NCBI GenBank assembly: GCA_029961685.1
Contig: JARWKL010000001.1
Coordinates: 50,873,062-50,937,061 of the forward strand
DNA length: 64,000 bases
DNA from: Aristolochia californica
Taxonomy: Eukaryota > Streptophyta > Magnoliopsida > Piperales > Aristolochiaceae
Reading direction: 5' to 3'
Position 1 is the first letter of the stretch. Each line of letters begins with the position of its first letter. The notes under the pieces are model-generated. The model did not search any database, was not told the DNA's origin, and saw only the letters and a program-made list of their open reading frames with translations. This document shows positions 49,501-56,195 of the stretch, in pieces. A program made the position numbers and the translations under genes.

Positions 49501-51047
49501 CAGACGCAGAGAACTGCTTGATGAAGGCTTGCTGCGAAAAGCACAGCGGTTGGAAGTTTTCATTATGAGCAACATTTTAACTTTCTTCTGCTAGTCAAAA
49601 TGAAAAGACCAACAACTAGAATGACACAAAAATTAAATGCAGTTATCATGTGTAGCAAAGAGAACGCCCATAACTACTTAAACTTAAGTGTAAAAAGCGA
49701 AACCTTTAGTCATAAAAAAATGACATACTTACCAACCAACCGAGTATGGCAACACTATTTCCGAAGCCCAAAAAGTGCTCTCTGATAAAGTCATGTTGAT
49801 GGACATTGGTGACCTTGTTCTTCAGAACTGCACATATGTTTCAACAATTAAAAATCTGCAAAGATGGCATGCGCAAATAGTCATAATGAAAAGCAAAAGA
49901 ACCCATCAGATATCATCATTGACAGCAGTTAAGTTTCAAACAATTATTTGGTCAGATCAATCTTTCGGGAGTAAATGCAGGAGAATCTGTTAAAACACCA
50001 AAGAATAGTACCCTGTTCTGTATCATAGAGGTCTTTAGCAATAGAAGCCTCCCAGTGTTTCCATCGTTGGATCTATACCATGAAGATAATATAAATATAA
50101 CAAGAAAGCAGAGACTTTGATGCTAGCAACATAACAAGGTCGAACAGTTCAAACCAAGTTACCTTTGCCCCTCCCAGAATTATAGTTAGAAGGCAGAAGA
50201 CAACATGAGTTATAGCTAGGACAAAGATGAAAATGTGAAGTTGGTGTAAAGCTTCGCTAGTTATCACAGAGACCTTCCCCTGAAAACACAATGAGGGATT
50301 GTACATAAGAGACGAAGCTTGAATGATACACCTCTTGTAGAACATTGTAAGTCAATGGCTAACAACTGGAGAGAATCACAAGGGCTTAATGTTCAAACAA
50401 CTCGTTTACCTCTTTGCAATGGCCTTCACTTGACGATTCGGCAAGCAGGTGTCTGCCACTGCTCAAGATACCATCCCCAATTAATGTTTGGAAGTGGAAA
50501 GTTGCTCTTTTGACATTTTGGGTGTGTTTTTTGCAGGGGAATAAGTGTTTAGTGAGATCCACTGGGACGCAGATGCGGGTGATTGGTCCTTGGAAGACAG
50601 TCAAAAGAAGGGATATGAAACCCAAGAGCATCAACTCTGATGGAAAGAAATATCAGAGTTTAATTCCCTTCAGTTTGTTAGATGGAGAAAGATATAGATA
50701 GCTCTTATTATGTAAAATTGATATTCGGAAAGTAGAGATGATCAGAAATGCAACCTTCCTTTAACTTCTGTAGTGCTTCAAAGAGAGCCTTCAGATTCTT
50801 CTTCCACAAATACTACAGCAAGAAATTCGTCATTCCATACTTTTAGGAACAGGAAGATACGCTGGAAAGAAGTTTAGTTGTCCCCTACTCTGGTCTTCAA
50901 ACATCACATAAGCAAAGAACTTACCTTTCCAAGGAAATGAAGCGTTCGTTCAGCTGCTAGAGAGATGGAGACGATAACAAAGCAAACAACAGCCACCACC
51001 CAGGTAGGAGTGTACTCCAAAGGCCTCGTGTCTTCGCCTCCGGCCAT
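5046..51047 (-). CDS. MLO: MLO-family seven-transmembrane protein, 14 exons, 521 aa
   Basis: Exons read on the minus strand: 51047-50925, 50812-50755, 50636-50410, 50279-50163, 50072-50012, 49827-49733, 49531-49457, 49354-49266, 49167-49118, 7503-7463, 5979-5770, 5653-5586, 5499-5439, 5336-5046. They sum to 1,566 nt, phases agree at each junction, and all introns are GT-AG. The start is firm: an in-frame TAG lies 9 nt upstream of the ATG. Family hallmarks are [16 protein letters not shown] near residue 11, [19 protein letters not shown] near 144, [11 protein letters not shown] near 257, SDDHFWF in exon 11, [12 protein letters not shown], and then [21 protein letters not shown] from residue 426, the usual calmodulin-binding segment with its Trp. 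MLO proteins are plasma-membrane proteins; some act in powdery mildew susceptibility, pollen-tube reception or root responses, and Ca2+-channel activity has been reported. From memory of the family it looks closest to Arabidopsis MLO1-type proteins, not the mildew-susceptibility clade; this is inference. The only oddity is the 41.6-kb intron 9. Confidence 0.93.
7609..8673 (-). mobile_element. 5'-truncated L1-type LINE in the LTR of element A
   Basis: The poly-A tail reads as poly-T at 7609-7620 and the body runs leftward on the minus strand. Conceptual translation gives the zinc-knuckle region (HILLQC), the NERNRR segment and the RNase H end ([28 protein letters not shown]). A perfect 17-bp target duplication gaagtggcacatacttg flanks it (7592-7608 and 8674-8690). 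Frames are broken at several points. Confidence 0.9.
9031..9727 (+). other. Leader region of copia A
   Basis: This is sequence between the primer site and the gag start. It carries only short frames of no recognisable family and is assumed to be untranslated leader of element A. Confidence 0.4.
9728..10595 (+). pseudogene. Copia A gag relic
   Basis: From ATG at 9728 the frames contain the UBN2-type copia gag pattern: a [14 protein letters not shown] stretch, [16 protein letters not shown], then [13 protein letters not shown], and at 10149-10439 [20 protein letters not shown]. An RG-rich stretch follows and a degenerate zinc knuckle ([15 protein letters not shown], about 10513-10560) in which the last Cys is Tyr. 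Stops and shifts interrupt it, so no functional capsid protein is expected. Confidence 0.75.
10596..11600 (+). pseudogene. Copia A protease/integrase relic
   Basis: Recognisable pieces are a protease region with [16 protein letters not shown] (catalytic DSGA altered), the segment before the integrase zinc domain ending [20 protein letters not shown], and the integrase core with [24 protein letters not shown] and [11 protein letters not shown]. The reading frame changes several times. The integrase is cut at about 11600 by a LINE fragment and resumes after 12393 with KLNARAFKC. Confidence 0.75.
11601..12392 (+). mobile_element. 5'-truncated LINE fragment in the copia A integrase
   Basis: The frame at 11686-12240 reads [13 protein letters not shown], then [20 protein letters not shown] and [20 protein letters not shown], the RNase H end of an L1-type ORF2. 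In the first catalytic position Asp is replaced by Glu (FEGNA). A short A-run ends at 12392. Copia integrase sequence lies on both sides, but I found no clear target duplication, so a deletion may have come with the insertion. Confidence 0.8.
12393..13050 (+). pseudogene. Copia A integrase end to RT start
   Basis: The frames give the end of the integrase, a linker, and then the RT start: a HPGWKA-like stretch followed by [20 protein letters not shown] up to about 13050. The RT is broken there by element B and resumes at 15765 with KWVFTIKH. Confidence 0.75.
13051..15759 (-). mobile_element. Non-autonomous LTR element B with an extra inverted LTR piece
   Basis: The 5' LTR (minus strand) is 15436-15759, starting TGTTAAATTT and ending TTCAACA as read on the plus strand. 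The primer site is at 15424-15435, a perfect reverse complement of TGGTATCAGAGC. The 3' LTR occupies about 13308-13580 and the purine tract follows at 13581-13590 (CTTCCCCCTC on plus). The 1.8-kb interior shows no protein family. A further LTR piece in the opposite orientation fills about 13051-13308. The element splits the RT of copia A, and its LTRs are the same family as those of element C. Confidence 0.75.
15765..16900 (+). pseudogene. Copia A reverse transcriptase/RNase H relic
   Basis: The RT continues after element [49 protein letters not shown], then near 16195 [12 protein letters not shown] with the YVDD active site. RNase H follows ([15 protein letters not shown], then LRCDN at the junction). 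Stops and frameshifts are frequent. Element C interrupts it after 16900, and the protein's end resumes at 35955. Confidence 0.8.
17253..19061 (+). other. Element C interior, non-coding, CTG-rich part
   Basis: No protein family is recognised. There is a T homopolymer near 17310-17330, a short GT microsatellite near 18107-18120, and repeated GCTGCTGCTG words between about 18470 and 18790. Small frames such as 18211-18459 show no known family. It may be captured host sequence or the leader of a large non-autonomous LTR element. Confidence 0.4.
19078..20166 (-). mobile_element. 5'-truncated LINE fragment in element C
   Basis: Poly-T at 19078-19086 marks the 3' end of a minus-strand L1-type LINE. 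The frame at 19506-20165 reads [36 protein letters not shown], then [15 protein letters not shown] and [10 protein letters not shown], which is RNase H. Target duplication ctaactgcttactatt (16 bp, perfect) lies at 19062-19077 and 20167-20182. A 249-bp miniature LTR element interrupts the RNase H end. Confidence 0.9.
19293..19541 (-). mobile_element. Miniature LTR retrotransposon (TRIM/SMART type), 249 bp
   Basis: Two direct repeats of 88 bp (19454-19541 and 19293-19380) run from T[A/G]TCAGAGTGG to CCGCTGTCA and flank an interior of only 73 bp. Next to the first repeat, on the minus strand, is TGATATCAAAG, a decayed TGGTATCAGAG primer site. A G-rich tract GGGCGGGGTGGG precedes the second repeat. 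Target copies are GGTGC/GGCGC on the minus strand (one mismatch). It has no coding capacity and must have used proteins supplied in trans. Related uninterrupted LINE copies at 34940 and 63470 show the empty site. Confidence 0.85.
20183..21756 (+). other. Element C interior, right part
   Basis: Non-coding with no recognised family. A 34-bp unit (cattgatcggcaagattc...) is tandemly duplicated at 21017-21050 and 21051-21084. Short frames at 20651-20854 and 21561-21749 show no domain. Confidence 0.4.
22498..23806 (-). pseudogene. Caulimovirid late ORF relic, left copy
   Basis: Frames at 23806-23558 and 23521-23186 match the right copy at 31234-31860 nearly residue for residue ([20 protein letters not shown], and WNRLVIHP in both). 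By position after RNase H this could be the inclusion-body/transactivator-type ORF, but I recognise no diagnostic motif. Broken by stops and frameshifts. Confidence 0.55.
24580..25050 (-). pseudogene. Caulimovirid RNase H relic, left copy
   Basis: The frame at 24913-24596 contains [25 protein letters not shown] and [11 protein letters not shown], matching the D-E-D core of the RNase H of the reverse-transcribing plant virus family. A premature stop ends the domain early. The same segment in the right copy (30133-30576) is nearly colinear. Confidence 0.75.
25154..25446 (+). mobile_element. Miniature LTR retrotransposon (TRIM/SMART type), 293 bp
   Basis: LTR1 is 25154-25242 (TGTCAGAGTGG to CCGCTGTCA), immediately followed by a perfect tRNA-iMet primer site TGGTATCAGAGC (25243-25254). 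The interior has GTTCGAATCCC and a purine-rich GGGAACGGGAACGGTGGG run before LTR2 (25320-25446), which is longer through an internal duplication of about 38 bp. Flanks are GTTTA/GTTAA. It is inserted in the RT of the left caulimovirid copy and is the same family as the copy at 19293-19541. Confidence 0.85.
25565..26747 (+). pseudogene. Caulimovirid capsid region relic
   Basis: Conceptual pieces include [19 protein letters not shown] and, near 26430-26620, [14 protein letters not shown] followed by [17 protein letters not shown], a Cys-rich then basic pattern of the conserved capsid core in plant pararetroviruses. Several frameshifts and stops occur. It continues as [13 protein letters not shown] up to the insertion at 26753 and picks up after 28115. 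Confidence 0.65.
26753..28115. mobile_element. Composite of small LTR elements with inverted ends
   Basis: It is flanked by a perfect 5-bp duplication GTTCT (26748-26752 and 28116-28120). The left end TGTTAAGTTGGGTCCAAGG is the inverse of the right end; the match extends about 45 bp. Within, minus-strand units follow the pattern LTR end (26753-26802), interior, primer site (26938-26949), LTR (26950-27050), interior, primer site (27166-27177), LTR start (27178). Near the right a primer site at 27735-27746 faces an opposed one at 27812-27823, followed by interior, GAGGGGGAG and an LTR at 27998-28115. No protein is encoded. It splits the viral capsid region. Confidence 0.8.
26803..27177 (-). repeat. 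Tandem TRIM units sharing one LTR (interior-LTR-interior)
   Basis: Two interiors (26803-26949 and 27051-27177) each begin with a C-rich purine-tract complement followed by CACGGGG and end in a primer site preceded by a T-arm-like TTCGA-TCCCGC word on the minus strand. The 101-bp LTR between them (26950-27050) has TGTTGAAACC...CCAACA ends. The start of a third LTR at 27178 shares TGTTGAAACCA and GCACTAAAAG. Confidence 0.7.
28146..28619 (+). pseudogene. Caulimovirid zinc-knuckle region (altered)
   Basis: The frame has [14 protein letters not shown], a CCHC-type knuckle where His is replaced by Asp, then an acidic tail ending in [16 protein letters not shown] 40-bp tandem duplication directly upstream (28307-28386) shifts the frame by one. 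The stop overlaps the start of the protease frame (28616-28619), probably by chance after decay. Confidence 0.65.
28616..28954 (+). pseudogene. Caulimovirid aspartic protease domain
   Basis: The 112-residue frame contains [13 protein letters not shown], the retropepsin active site DTGSS, and a later IPKLISL/NLVLGNE segment where the enzyme's ILGND-like turn lies. The domain itself is open, but it is isolated from its neighbours by frame changes, so no polyprotein can be made. Confidence 0.75.
29230..29947 (+). pseudogene. Caulimovirid reverse transcriptase domain
   Basis: The 211-residue frame shows [49 protein letters not shown] and the active site [12 protein letters not shown]. It is closer to caulimovirids and Ty3 than to copia or LINEs. 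An in-frame stop ends it near 29947, and the sequence continues after a shift into the connection and RNase H. Confidence 0.82.
30133..30576 (+). pseudogene. Caulimovirid RNase H domain, right copy
   Basis: This 147-residue frame starts at an internal Met. It has [38 protein letters not shown] and [12 protein letters not shown]..., the RNase H core and its C-terminal tail, and ends at TAA. A new frame [14 protein letters not shown] begins 7 nt later, so the late ORF starts directly after pol as in the left copy. Confidence 0.78.
31059..31860 (+). pseudogene. Caulimovirid late ORF relic, right copy
   Basis: Frames at 31234-31569 and from 31570 match the left copy ([36 protein letters not shown]). 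The two frames are in register and separated by one TAA, where the left copy has a sense codon in the same place (HPEMDSK). Function is unknown to me. The C-terminus is lost to the LINE insertion at about 31877. Confidence 0.6.
32552..32655 (-). mobile_element. 104-bp LINE 3' tail insertion
   Basis: Poly-T followed by AAATGATACTGATTTTTATT and the same LINE 3' end seen at 19086. The flanks agctctcaacaggcttt (32535-32551) and agctctcagcaagcttt (32656-32672) match at 15 of 17 positions. It splits the RT of the host LINE just before the FADD motif. Confidence 0.85.
34742..35075 (-). mobile_element. 334-bp LINE 3' fragment insertion
   Basis: Poly-T, then a LINE tail almost identical to the one at 63256 onward. 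The perfect target duplication cttacaatct lies at 34732-34741 and 35076-35085. It interrupts the last codons of the host LINE (SLQSL then [10 protein letters not shown]). Confidence 0.88.
35160..35635 (+). mobile_element. Caulimovirid intergenic region, right copy
   Basis: Colinear in inverse orientation with about 21770-22260: shared words include GTGCCTAATAGGATCCAAGC, TCGGTTGACATGTAC and CACTGATAAATTGAGACACG. No frames are present. It ends beside the purine tract and LTR2 of element C, which fixes the outer limit of the viral block. Confidence 0.75.
35950..36113 (+). pseudogene. End of copia A RNase H
   Basis: The frame [19 protein letters not shown], then [10 protein letters not shown] and [10 protein letters not shown], ends at TAG near 36108. 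It is the conserved C-terminus of copia pol, directly continuing LRCDNQ from before element C. One codon of the junction lies in the 5-bp target copy. Confidence 0.85.
36263..37603 (+). pseudogene. LINE-1 ORF1 remnants
   Basis: The first part (36263-36936) resembles the N-terminal part of LINE-2 ORF1, both with a [24 protein letters not shown] basic stretch and an FxWNEL/FCWKDL motif. The last part (37373-37603) ends with the same tail as LINE-2 ([21 protein letters not shown] against [21 protein letters not shown]). The middle, with the nucleic-acid-binding domain, is missing. The stop overlaps the ORF2 start as ATGA (37600-37603). Confidence 0.7.
37600..39229 (+). pseudogene. LINE-1 ORF2, endonuclease and RT first half
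   Basis: ORF2 starts [19 protein letters not shown] with the APE-type endonuclease motifs NVRGI and QETK. It then jumps from [13 protein letters not shown] to SDHWPIM, so the central YGP and GDFN motifs are deleted. RT motifs follow in changing frames: [20 protein letters not shown], then [12 protein letters not shown] and, after a shift, a QGDPLS-like site lost to a small deletion. The copy cannot encode an enzyme. Confidence 0.78.
39270..43379 (-). CDS. LINE-2 ORF2: endonuclease, reverse transcriptase, RNase H
   Basis: One frame of 1,370 codons, interrupted only by three stops: TAG 41231-41229, TAG 40274-40272 and TGA 40247-40245. Endonuclease (residues 1 to about 230): [23 protein letters not shown] (family Asn replaced by Lys), SDHWPI. 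RT (about 450-800): [70 protein letters not shown]. Then thumb, zinc knuckle (CPFC...HILLHC) and RNase H ([37 protein letters not shown]), with all four acidic positions. The start overlaps the ORF1 stop as ATGA. The Asn-to-Lys change and the stops make this copy inactive. Confidence 0.85.
43376..46131 (-). pseudogene. LINE-2 ORF1 (RNA-binding protein), broken
   Basis: The N-terminal 250 codons (46131-45379) are open: [17 protein letters not shown], a basic RGRKSRKK stretch, [14 protein letters not shown], then a Pro-rich [12 protein letters not shown] segment. After a frameshift near 45379-45500 comes the DUF4283-like part ([45 protein letters not shown]) with one in-frame TAG near 45164. 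A Ser-rich linker and a final frame (43768-43376) follow; that last part ends YGTK and its TGA overlaps the ORF2 ATG. ORF1 proteins of plant L1s bind the element RNA. Confidence 0.75.
46269..46934 (+). pseudogene. LINE-1 ORF2, RT second half
   Basis: Resumes after LINE-2: [28 protein letters not shown] (FADD active site), [16 protein letters not shown], then after a +1 shift the thumb with [19 protein letters not shown] and [19 protein letters not shown]. This is the same order as in LINE-2 but a different subfamily. Confidence 0.75.
47345..48360 (+). pseudogene. LINE-1 zinc knuckle and RNase H
   Basis: Frames show [15 protein letters not shown], the Cys/His knuckle region, [53 protein letters not shown], then after a stop a decayed DSK/WCSKAS segment and [12 protein letters not shown]. 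This is the same subfamily as the LINE fragment at 19078-20166. Confidence 0.78.
48526..48914 (+). mobile_element. Second LTR of copia A
   Basis: 389 bp from TGACACTCACG to AAATTAACA. It has a TATA-like CTATAAATAGAGCCC segment near 48681 and a pyrimidine-rich downstream stretch, both shared with LTR1 near 8786-8990. It marks the right edge of the block that interrupts MLO intron 9. MLO intron sequence resumes at 48915. Confidence 0.88.
49118..51047 (-). CDS. MLO: MLO exons 1-9 (5' block)
   Basis: This block encodes residues 1 to about 298: the extracellular N-terminus, the first transmembrane helix (about 15-33), a second helix in exon 3 ([15 protein letters not shown]), a Cys-containing loop, and the helices of exons 4 and 9. 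Introns are compact, 90 to 201 nt, as is usual for plant MLO genes. Exon 9 ends with one base of a Gly codon (49118), completed by the first two bases of exon 10 some 41.6 kb away. The Gly-Trp-His at that junction is the conserved MLO motif, which supports the two blocks belonging to one gene. Confidence 0.92.
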
Positions 51048-52940
51048 GTCTCCCTACTACTCTATACAATCTCTCGAAAGCATCTTGTAAGACACAAATA
51101 AGTGGCCGAGTTGAAGAGAGAGATGGTTCCATATTGAATTTCCCAAAACGCATAGTCGATTAGACATTTTAAATAAGCAAAAGAGAGGACCCCAAACTTC
51201 AACCAATCTTTACCGACAACTTTTTCAACAGAAATCACTGTTTGGGTAAAAAAACATTACCTTCTAAGAGCAAAATATTAAAAAGTTTCAAACTCAACCA
51301 AAATCAAAACTCAGCATGACATTACTCTTTAACTGGTTGTTTGAGAAGAGTCACAGTCAACATCACCATTATCCTGGTTCCGTTGGCCATCACTGCACGC
51401 GCTATGATTCTCTTCGGAGTGGGACCCTCCTTCCTCACTCCCGTCTTTCCGGCAGATACTGAACGACGAAGATACTCCATTCTCTCGAGCGCTCCCCATT
51501 CCTCTGTTTTTAGTAATCCTGTTTGATGAATGCGTTGTACGAGATACTTGATGTTTTGTACGTTGGTTACGATAAGACCAGAAGTCAAAGGCTGATAAGG
51601 AAAATGGGACCATAATGTTCTCCGAAACTACATGAGGCGCATCACTGTAATAGTTAATAAATATTTATAACGTAAGAAGAAAATCATGTAAATAGCTCAT
51701 GTCGCATCACTGAATCATTGTTTCATAATTGCACCAATATGTTGTTTCAATGGATTTCAGCCCACAAAAATACTACCAATGGTACTCGTAAGAATTGTTT
51801 TTCAAGCCATTTCCATGGTTTGTGACAATTGCTCTTCAAGCCATTTTAAGGTTTTAAGTAATTGACATAATCTTGTTATAAAAAATTTCATAAGAGATTG
51901 TGACATTATCTCACCATGATATTAATTTTTATCTAAAATAGAATAATTTATCGGTAAATGGAAGAGTAGGGTTCCACTCCAATTCCCCTATATTATTTTT
52001 TTTTTTTTTTAATCGCAAGGGGGGATTCCCCCTCATGTAGAATGAAGGGGAAGGCGCCCTCTCCTCCCTCTTTTTCATGTTAGTGGAGGGTGGTAACTCC
52101 GCTTCGCTGGTGCCAAATAATAGGGGAGGGAGTCTACTTGAGAGTGAGTGATAAGCCAAGTCAATTGATTCTCCAATTGAACCGGTCAACCTGGCTTGGT
52201 CAACCAAGTTTTAGCATTTTTGGTTTTTTCCCTTCTTGAAATAACAAGAATGAGTTTGATTAAATCCGGTATATGTTTTATAACACTAATATTAATGGGT
52301 TATAATATTTGAAAAAAATAAAATAATAACACTTAAGATTACCTCTGTTAGTTGCAATACTAATTTTATTACCTAAATTATTTTGTCAGAAAAGAGGGGC
52401 TTACCCTTTTTAAATTTTATTAATATTCATTATTTTAATATTAAATTAACCATTTTACTTTCAAAATCTTCACATTCAATTAGCCTTATTTAGAATTTAG
52501 TCATCTTAAAAAATCCTTCATCTAGTTATTTTTGTTTGGAATATGGCATCTAAGAGGACCATATTTGGAAACTACTTGATATCTTAACTTTAGTATTTGC
52601 GTAAATATTTATGTATTCACTTAAAATTCTAATACTATATTTTCCTTAGAATTCCATTATATCACACCCAAAAAATAAAAAAATAACATGTAGATATTCA
52701 TAGGAAACTTTCTCGTAACCCATATGTGGAATTTATTTTATTATGCATCATGACATGAGTCATGTTACCAAATGGTAAGTAAACCCAATTAAATTTGAAT
52801 AAATTAAGAAACCATTAGTTTCATGGCAGGTTTAATGTTTAATTATTTAGAACATTTTCTTTAGATTAACTTGAACTAAAGCAAGAAGAAAACAAAAAAA
52901 ACCTACAAATATTAGGACTTTATTGAATGTGGTTGGAACC
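51048..52940. other. Upstream region of MLO, no certain gene
   Basis: This should contain the MLO promoter and 5' UTR on the minus strand. A 94-codon minus frame (51613-51329) is Ser/Arg/Asn-rich and has no recognised family. From about 51980 to 52140 there is a poly-T run and a GGGGGGATTCCCCC-type palindrome. 52200-52930 is AT-rich with nothing recognisable. Confidence 0.5.
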
Positions 52941-52948
52941 ACTTGAAA

Positions 52949-53167
52949 GATGTTGGAGATCAAAGTGGAAACTTCAAAGACTACATTGACATCATACTAA
53001 TGGTATTTGCTTCTTGGTCATTTATCAAAGTATTTTCATGTCCTTTAGATGATGAAGACAATTGGTGGATGTACTACTTGGAAGATGTTGGAGATCAAAG
53101 TGAAAACCTGGTTGACTACACCAACATCATACTAATGGTATTTGCGTCTTGGTCATCCATTAGTTGA
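52949..53167 (+). repeat. Direct duplication, 135-bp period, in frame
   Basis: Starting at 52949 and again at 53084, the stretch gatgttggagatcaaagtg... through tggtatttgc is repeated with several substitutions. The period is 135 bp (45 codons), and the 74-codon plus frame reads the two copies in register (VGDQSGNFKDYIDIILMVFASWS against VGDQSENLVDYTNIILMVFASWS, partly quoted). I recognise no family. Confidence 0.6.
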
Positions 53168-54572
53168 AAATTGGGTTGAATATAAGTCAAGTTCAAGTTT
53201 TTGAAAACCCATCTACATCCCATGAACTTGACCTAAAACTTGTTCCTACAAAAACCAATCAAGGGTTTAGAAATCAAATCCAACCCAACTCTATGACAGG
53301 TTTTAGGTCAAGTTTACTTGGAGAGGACAACAAAATGATAAGTTACAGAATTATGCAAAATCTAATAATTGGTGTCAATAATCCACATATATTAATTAAG
53401 TTGACTTCTAACAACAAAAGCAATAAAACTTTTTCCTTCTATATTGTAAACTTATATGTCATTTTTAAAAGTACACCATGTAAGTAAACCCATTGACCAC
53501 ATACGGGATAGGGACCATATCAACATCGACTTTTTGTTTACCCCATTCTCACCCTACCCGATGAGGGGGAAAATGGAGTAAATTGGGGGGTCCAAGGGCA
53601 TAATTAGAGTAACTTTTGACTCAACACAAATCTCTGCGGGCTTTTTGCTTTCTCTAAAAGCTTCTTTCATTTCAAGTTTTCTTTTCCATGTAACGGCATC
53701 ACAAGTTTGTATTCTTTCATAAATTGGAGAGGATCTTGTGACCAACACCTCAAGGAGAAATCCAAGTTCTTGGAGGGCTGATTTATCCTTCAAAAACATT
53801 GTTAAGCGGGTGCACAAATCATTATAGTTCAACGTAATGAGAAACTATTCCATCTCAACATATAATTGCCTCAATCAGTGTCACTACATAACAACGTCTC
53901 CCCACCCATTGAATCTACTTTCTGAGAGTCAGTTAGTTAGGCTGGGTGTCCATTGCGGTGACCGTCAAGTTGGGGACAGACAAACTTCAAAGTAGCCACT
54001 GAACGAAAGTTCCTCATATAAATCTACCAAATTGACCCAGTTAGAGCTTACCTTCATGCTCCTTAAGTCCTTGACTAAGATACAAAAAATACATTAATCA
54101 GGTTATGCTCAAACTAGTAGAAATTGGGTTTCACTCGTTGAATAGATTCCTTGTAAGCTTCACAAAATTAGTAGTTCAGCCCAAGCTAAAGAAGAACTAT
54201 AATGATTAAAGACTAATCTAACAACCTAACCGTGAAAATCACAGTAATGATGGAGAGGACTAAATTATCCTCCAAAAAGTGGCGACTGGCCATTGAAAAA
54301 TTATAGATCCATATTAAGTATTGCTAATAGAAAATTTTGTTGGTTTTAAAATCTAAAGTAGAATTTTTTCAATACATCATAGGTTGATTTAAATGAGTTT
54401 CTGAATAAAGCATACCTCCCAAAAATTAATATGCCACTGCACCCTCCATTAGTTTGGAAACAAAATTGATCACCTGGTCAGTGTGTTACAAGTTGGTCTC
54501 TTGAACTCTTGTTTCGCCCATACCACACCCGCCCTGTCAACTTGAATTCACTGGCGAGGAAGGAATTAATGA
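53168..54572. other. Intergenic DNA, no gene recognised
   Basis: AT-rich, with short frames only. The minus frame 53832-53554 (92 codons) has no family I can name and an ordinary composition. No terminal repeats or target copies were noticed. Confidence 0.4.
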
Positions 54573-54882
54573 GTTAACAAGATCCATCCCTTCTCTGCAT
54601 TCATTCCCATTGTTAGCACAATAATGAACCACCTGGTATACTACACCAGAGCCTTGTACAGCAAAACTGTCCGTGTTAACACAAGATCCATCCCTTCTCT
54701 GCATTCATTCCCATTGTTAGCACAATAATGAACCACCTGGTATACTACACCAGAGCCTTGTACAGCAAAACTGTCCGTGTTAACACAAGATCCATCCCTT
54801 CTCTACATTCATTCCCATTGTTAGCACAATAATGAACCACCTGGTATACTACACCAGAGCCTTGTACAGCAAAACTGTCGGA
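54573..54882. repeat. Tandem repeat, three copies of a 104-bp unit
   Basis: Units start at GTTAAC at 54573, 54675 and 54779. Copies 2 and 3 are 104 bp apart; the first lacks two bases. The copies are nearly identical, with a single change in the third (CTCTACATTC for CTCTGCATTC) until the end of the last unit decays. This is a recent local triplication downstream of the ABC1K-like gene. Confidence 0.9.
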
Positions 54883-55197
54883 GTTATCACTTGATATGTG
54901 GATTACGCAACCAGCACACCGCCTGATGCCAGAGTCCCTAAGCTTCTCTTGGAAGGAGAGAGAACAAGAGATATGAATTCACATGGAGAGAAAAAAAAAT
55001 CTATTTTATCAGAAATATGGGTCTCAGAATTTTTTCTGCGTCCACACAAGTATGCTGTGACATCCGGCTGTGACTTTGGAGGCAAGTACGCATGTTGTTT
55101 CTCTACTACTTCAAGACAAAAACTAAAATGTTCAAAATCTTTATCCAATCTTTCATCACATATCTTTAGATGACATGTGCCAGAAGATTCTGTCATA

Positions 55198-56195
55198 TTA
55201 TACATTCAGAGCGTAACGCCGAGGGGGAAATGAAAGATTAGTGATGTACATCTCTGACCACGAAACCACAAACTGGTGACAGGACATAGCCAGAGCTGAA
55301 ATTAAAACTACAAAAGAAGTACAGGCAAACCTGAACATCAAAATGGGGTCTTTCCTCAAGGCATTCAACACCCTGGAAAAAATGACTTTCAGCCGGCGAT
55401 CCCTGAAAACATCCCAGTAAAGTGGGGCCGTTGATTCAGAAGATGGGCGGGCCCCTCTGTATCCTATGCTGTATGTTTGCAATGGAGAATCACATGGTGG
55501 GCTTGTCTTATTTCTATCAACAGTCTGGACCATCCGTTGATAAAGCATGCCAGCTAGAGCCCCACGGATGTATTTGCGGTAGGAGAGTGCCTCCTTGGAA
55601 ATCAGAGATCTGATTAAAGAAGCAGGATCCTGTTCATTGCCCAAAAAAAACCGAAGAAATTATTGCCACTAATAAAATGCAAGGTTCACAGTTACTGAAG
55701 TCAAGTGGCAGGATATAGCGATGAAGGCAGTGCATGTCATTTTTATTATAATAAAATTACATGTGGCAGAATTCTGTCACTCATGAATTCTGCCAACCAG
55801 ATTGTTTTCTTAATTAACTACAGATGATACCGTTGTTTCTGATTTCCAATAATCCAGTTGTTCTGGGCCTTGATCATCTAGCTAAGGCAATTTGACCAAC
55901 TTAATTTTCAATCAAGAATTTTTCACAAAAAGTGTGGAACCAGGTTCAGTAGGATGGTCCCCATAAAGATTGCCTGAAACAGGAAAAGCCTTCTGAGCAT
56001 GATTGCTAGTTTCGAAAGAATAATTGGTGAACTGAGCTACTTACTACAGTCATCAACAGTCTTCTCAGGATAACTCCATCTTTCGAAGTTAAAAGCCTCA
56101 AGATTAAGTCAGCAACTTCATATACTGCAACTTGTTCATTTGTAGAAAAGTTAGGTGAACTATGGTTATCCATAAAAATGAGTCTTGGACCTTTC
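55198..56195 (-). CDS. Last two exons of a plant gene, possibly an ABC1K/UbiB-like atypical kinase
   Basis: Exon at 56195-56045 (151 nt, one base then 50 codons): KGPRLIFMDNHSSPNF, YEVADLILRLLTSKDGVILR, RLLMTV. Intron 56044-55630 begins GTAAGT and ends AACAG. Final exon 55629-55198: DPASLIRSLISKEALSYRKY, then a tail with a hydrophobic stretch ILMFRFACTSFVVLISALAM, and TAA. Phases agree. The LLTSKDGVxLRRLLMT...DPASLIR pattern recalls the C-terminus of plastid ABC1K proteins, from memory and unverified. Upstream exons are not found between 56.2 kb and the window end, so either a long intron follows or the gene is truncated. Same strand as MLO and 4.2 kb upstream of its start. Confidence 0.6.

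Noticed and set aside
51329..51613. C-terminal exon of a second, tandem MLO gene
   Set aside because: The frame has no calmodulin-binding helix and no upstream MLO exons are found between it and the next gene.
54573..54882. CRISPR-like array
   Set aside because: Contiguous 104-bp units without spacers, in a plant genome.
54903..55205. 100-codon minus frame overlapping the ABC1K-like stop
   Set aside because: Lies downstream of the gene's stop in another frame with no recognised domain.
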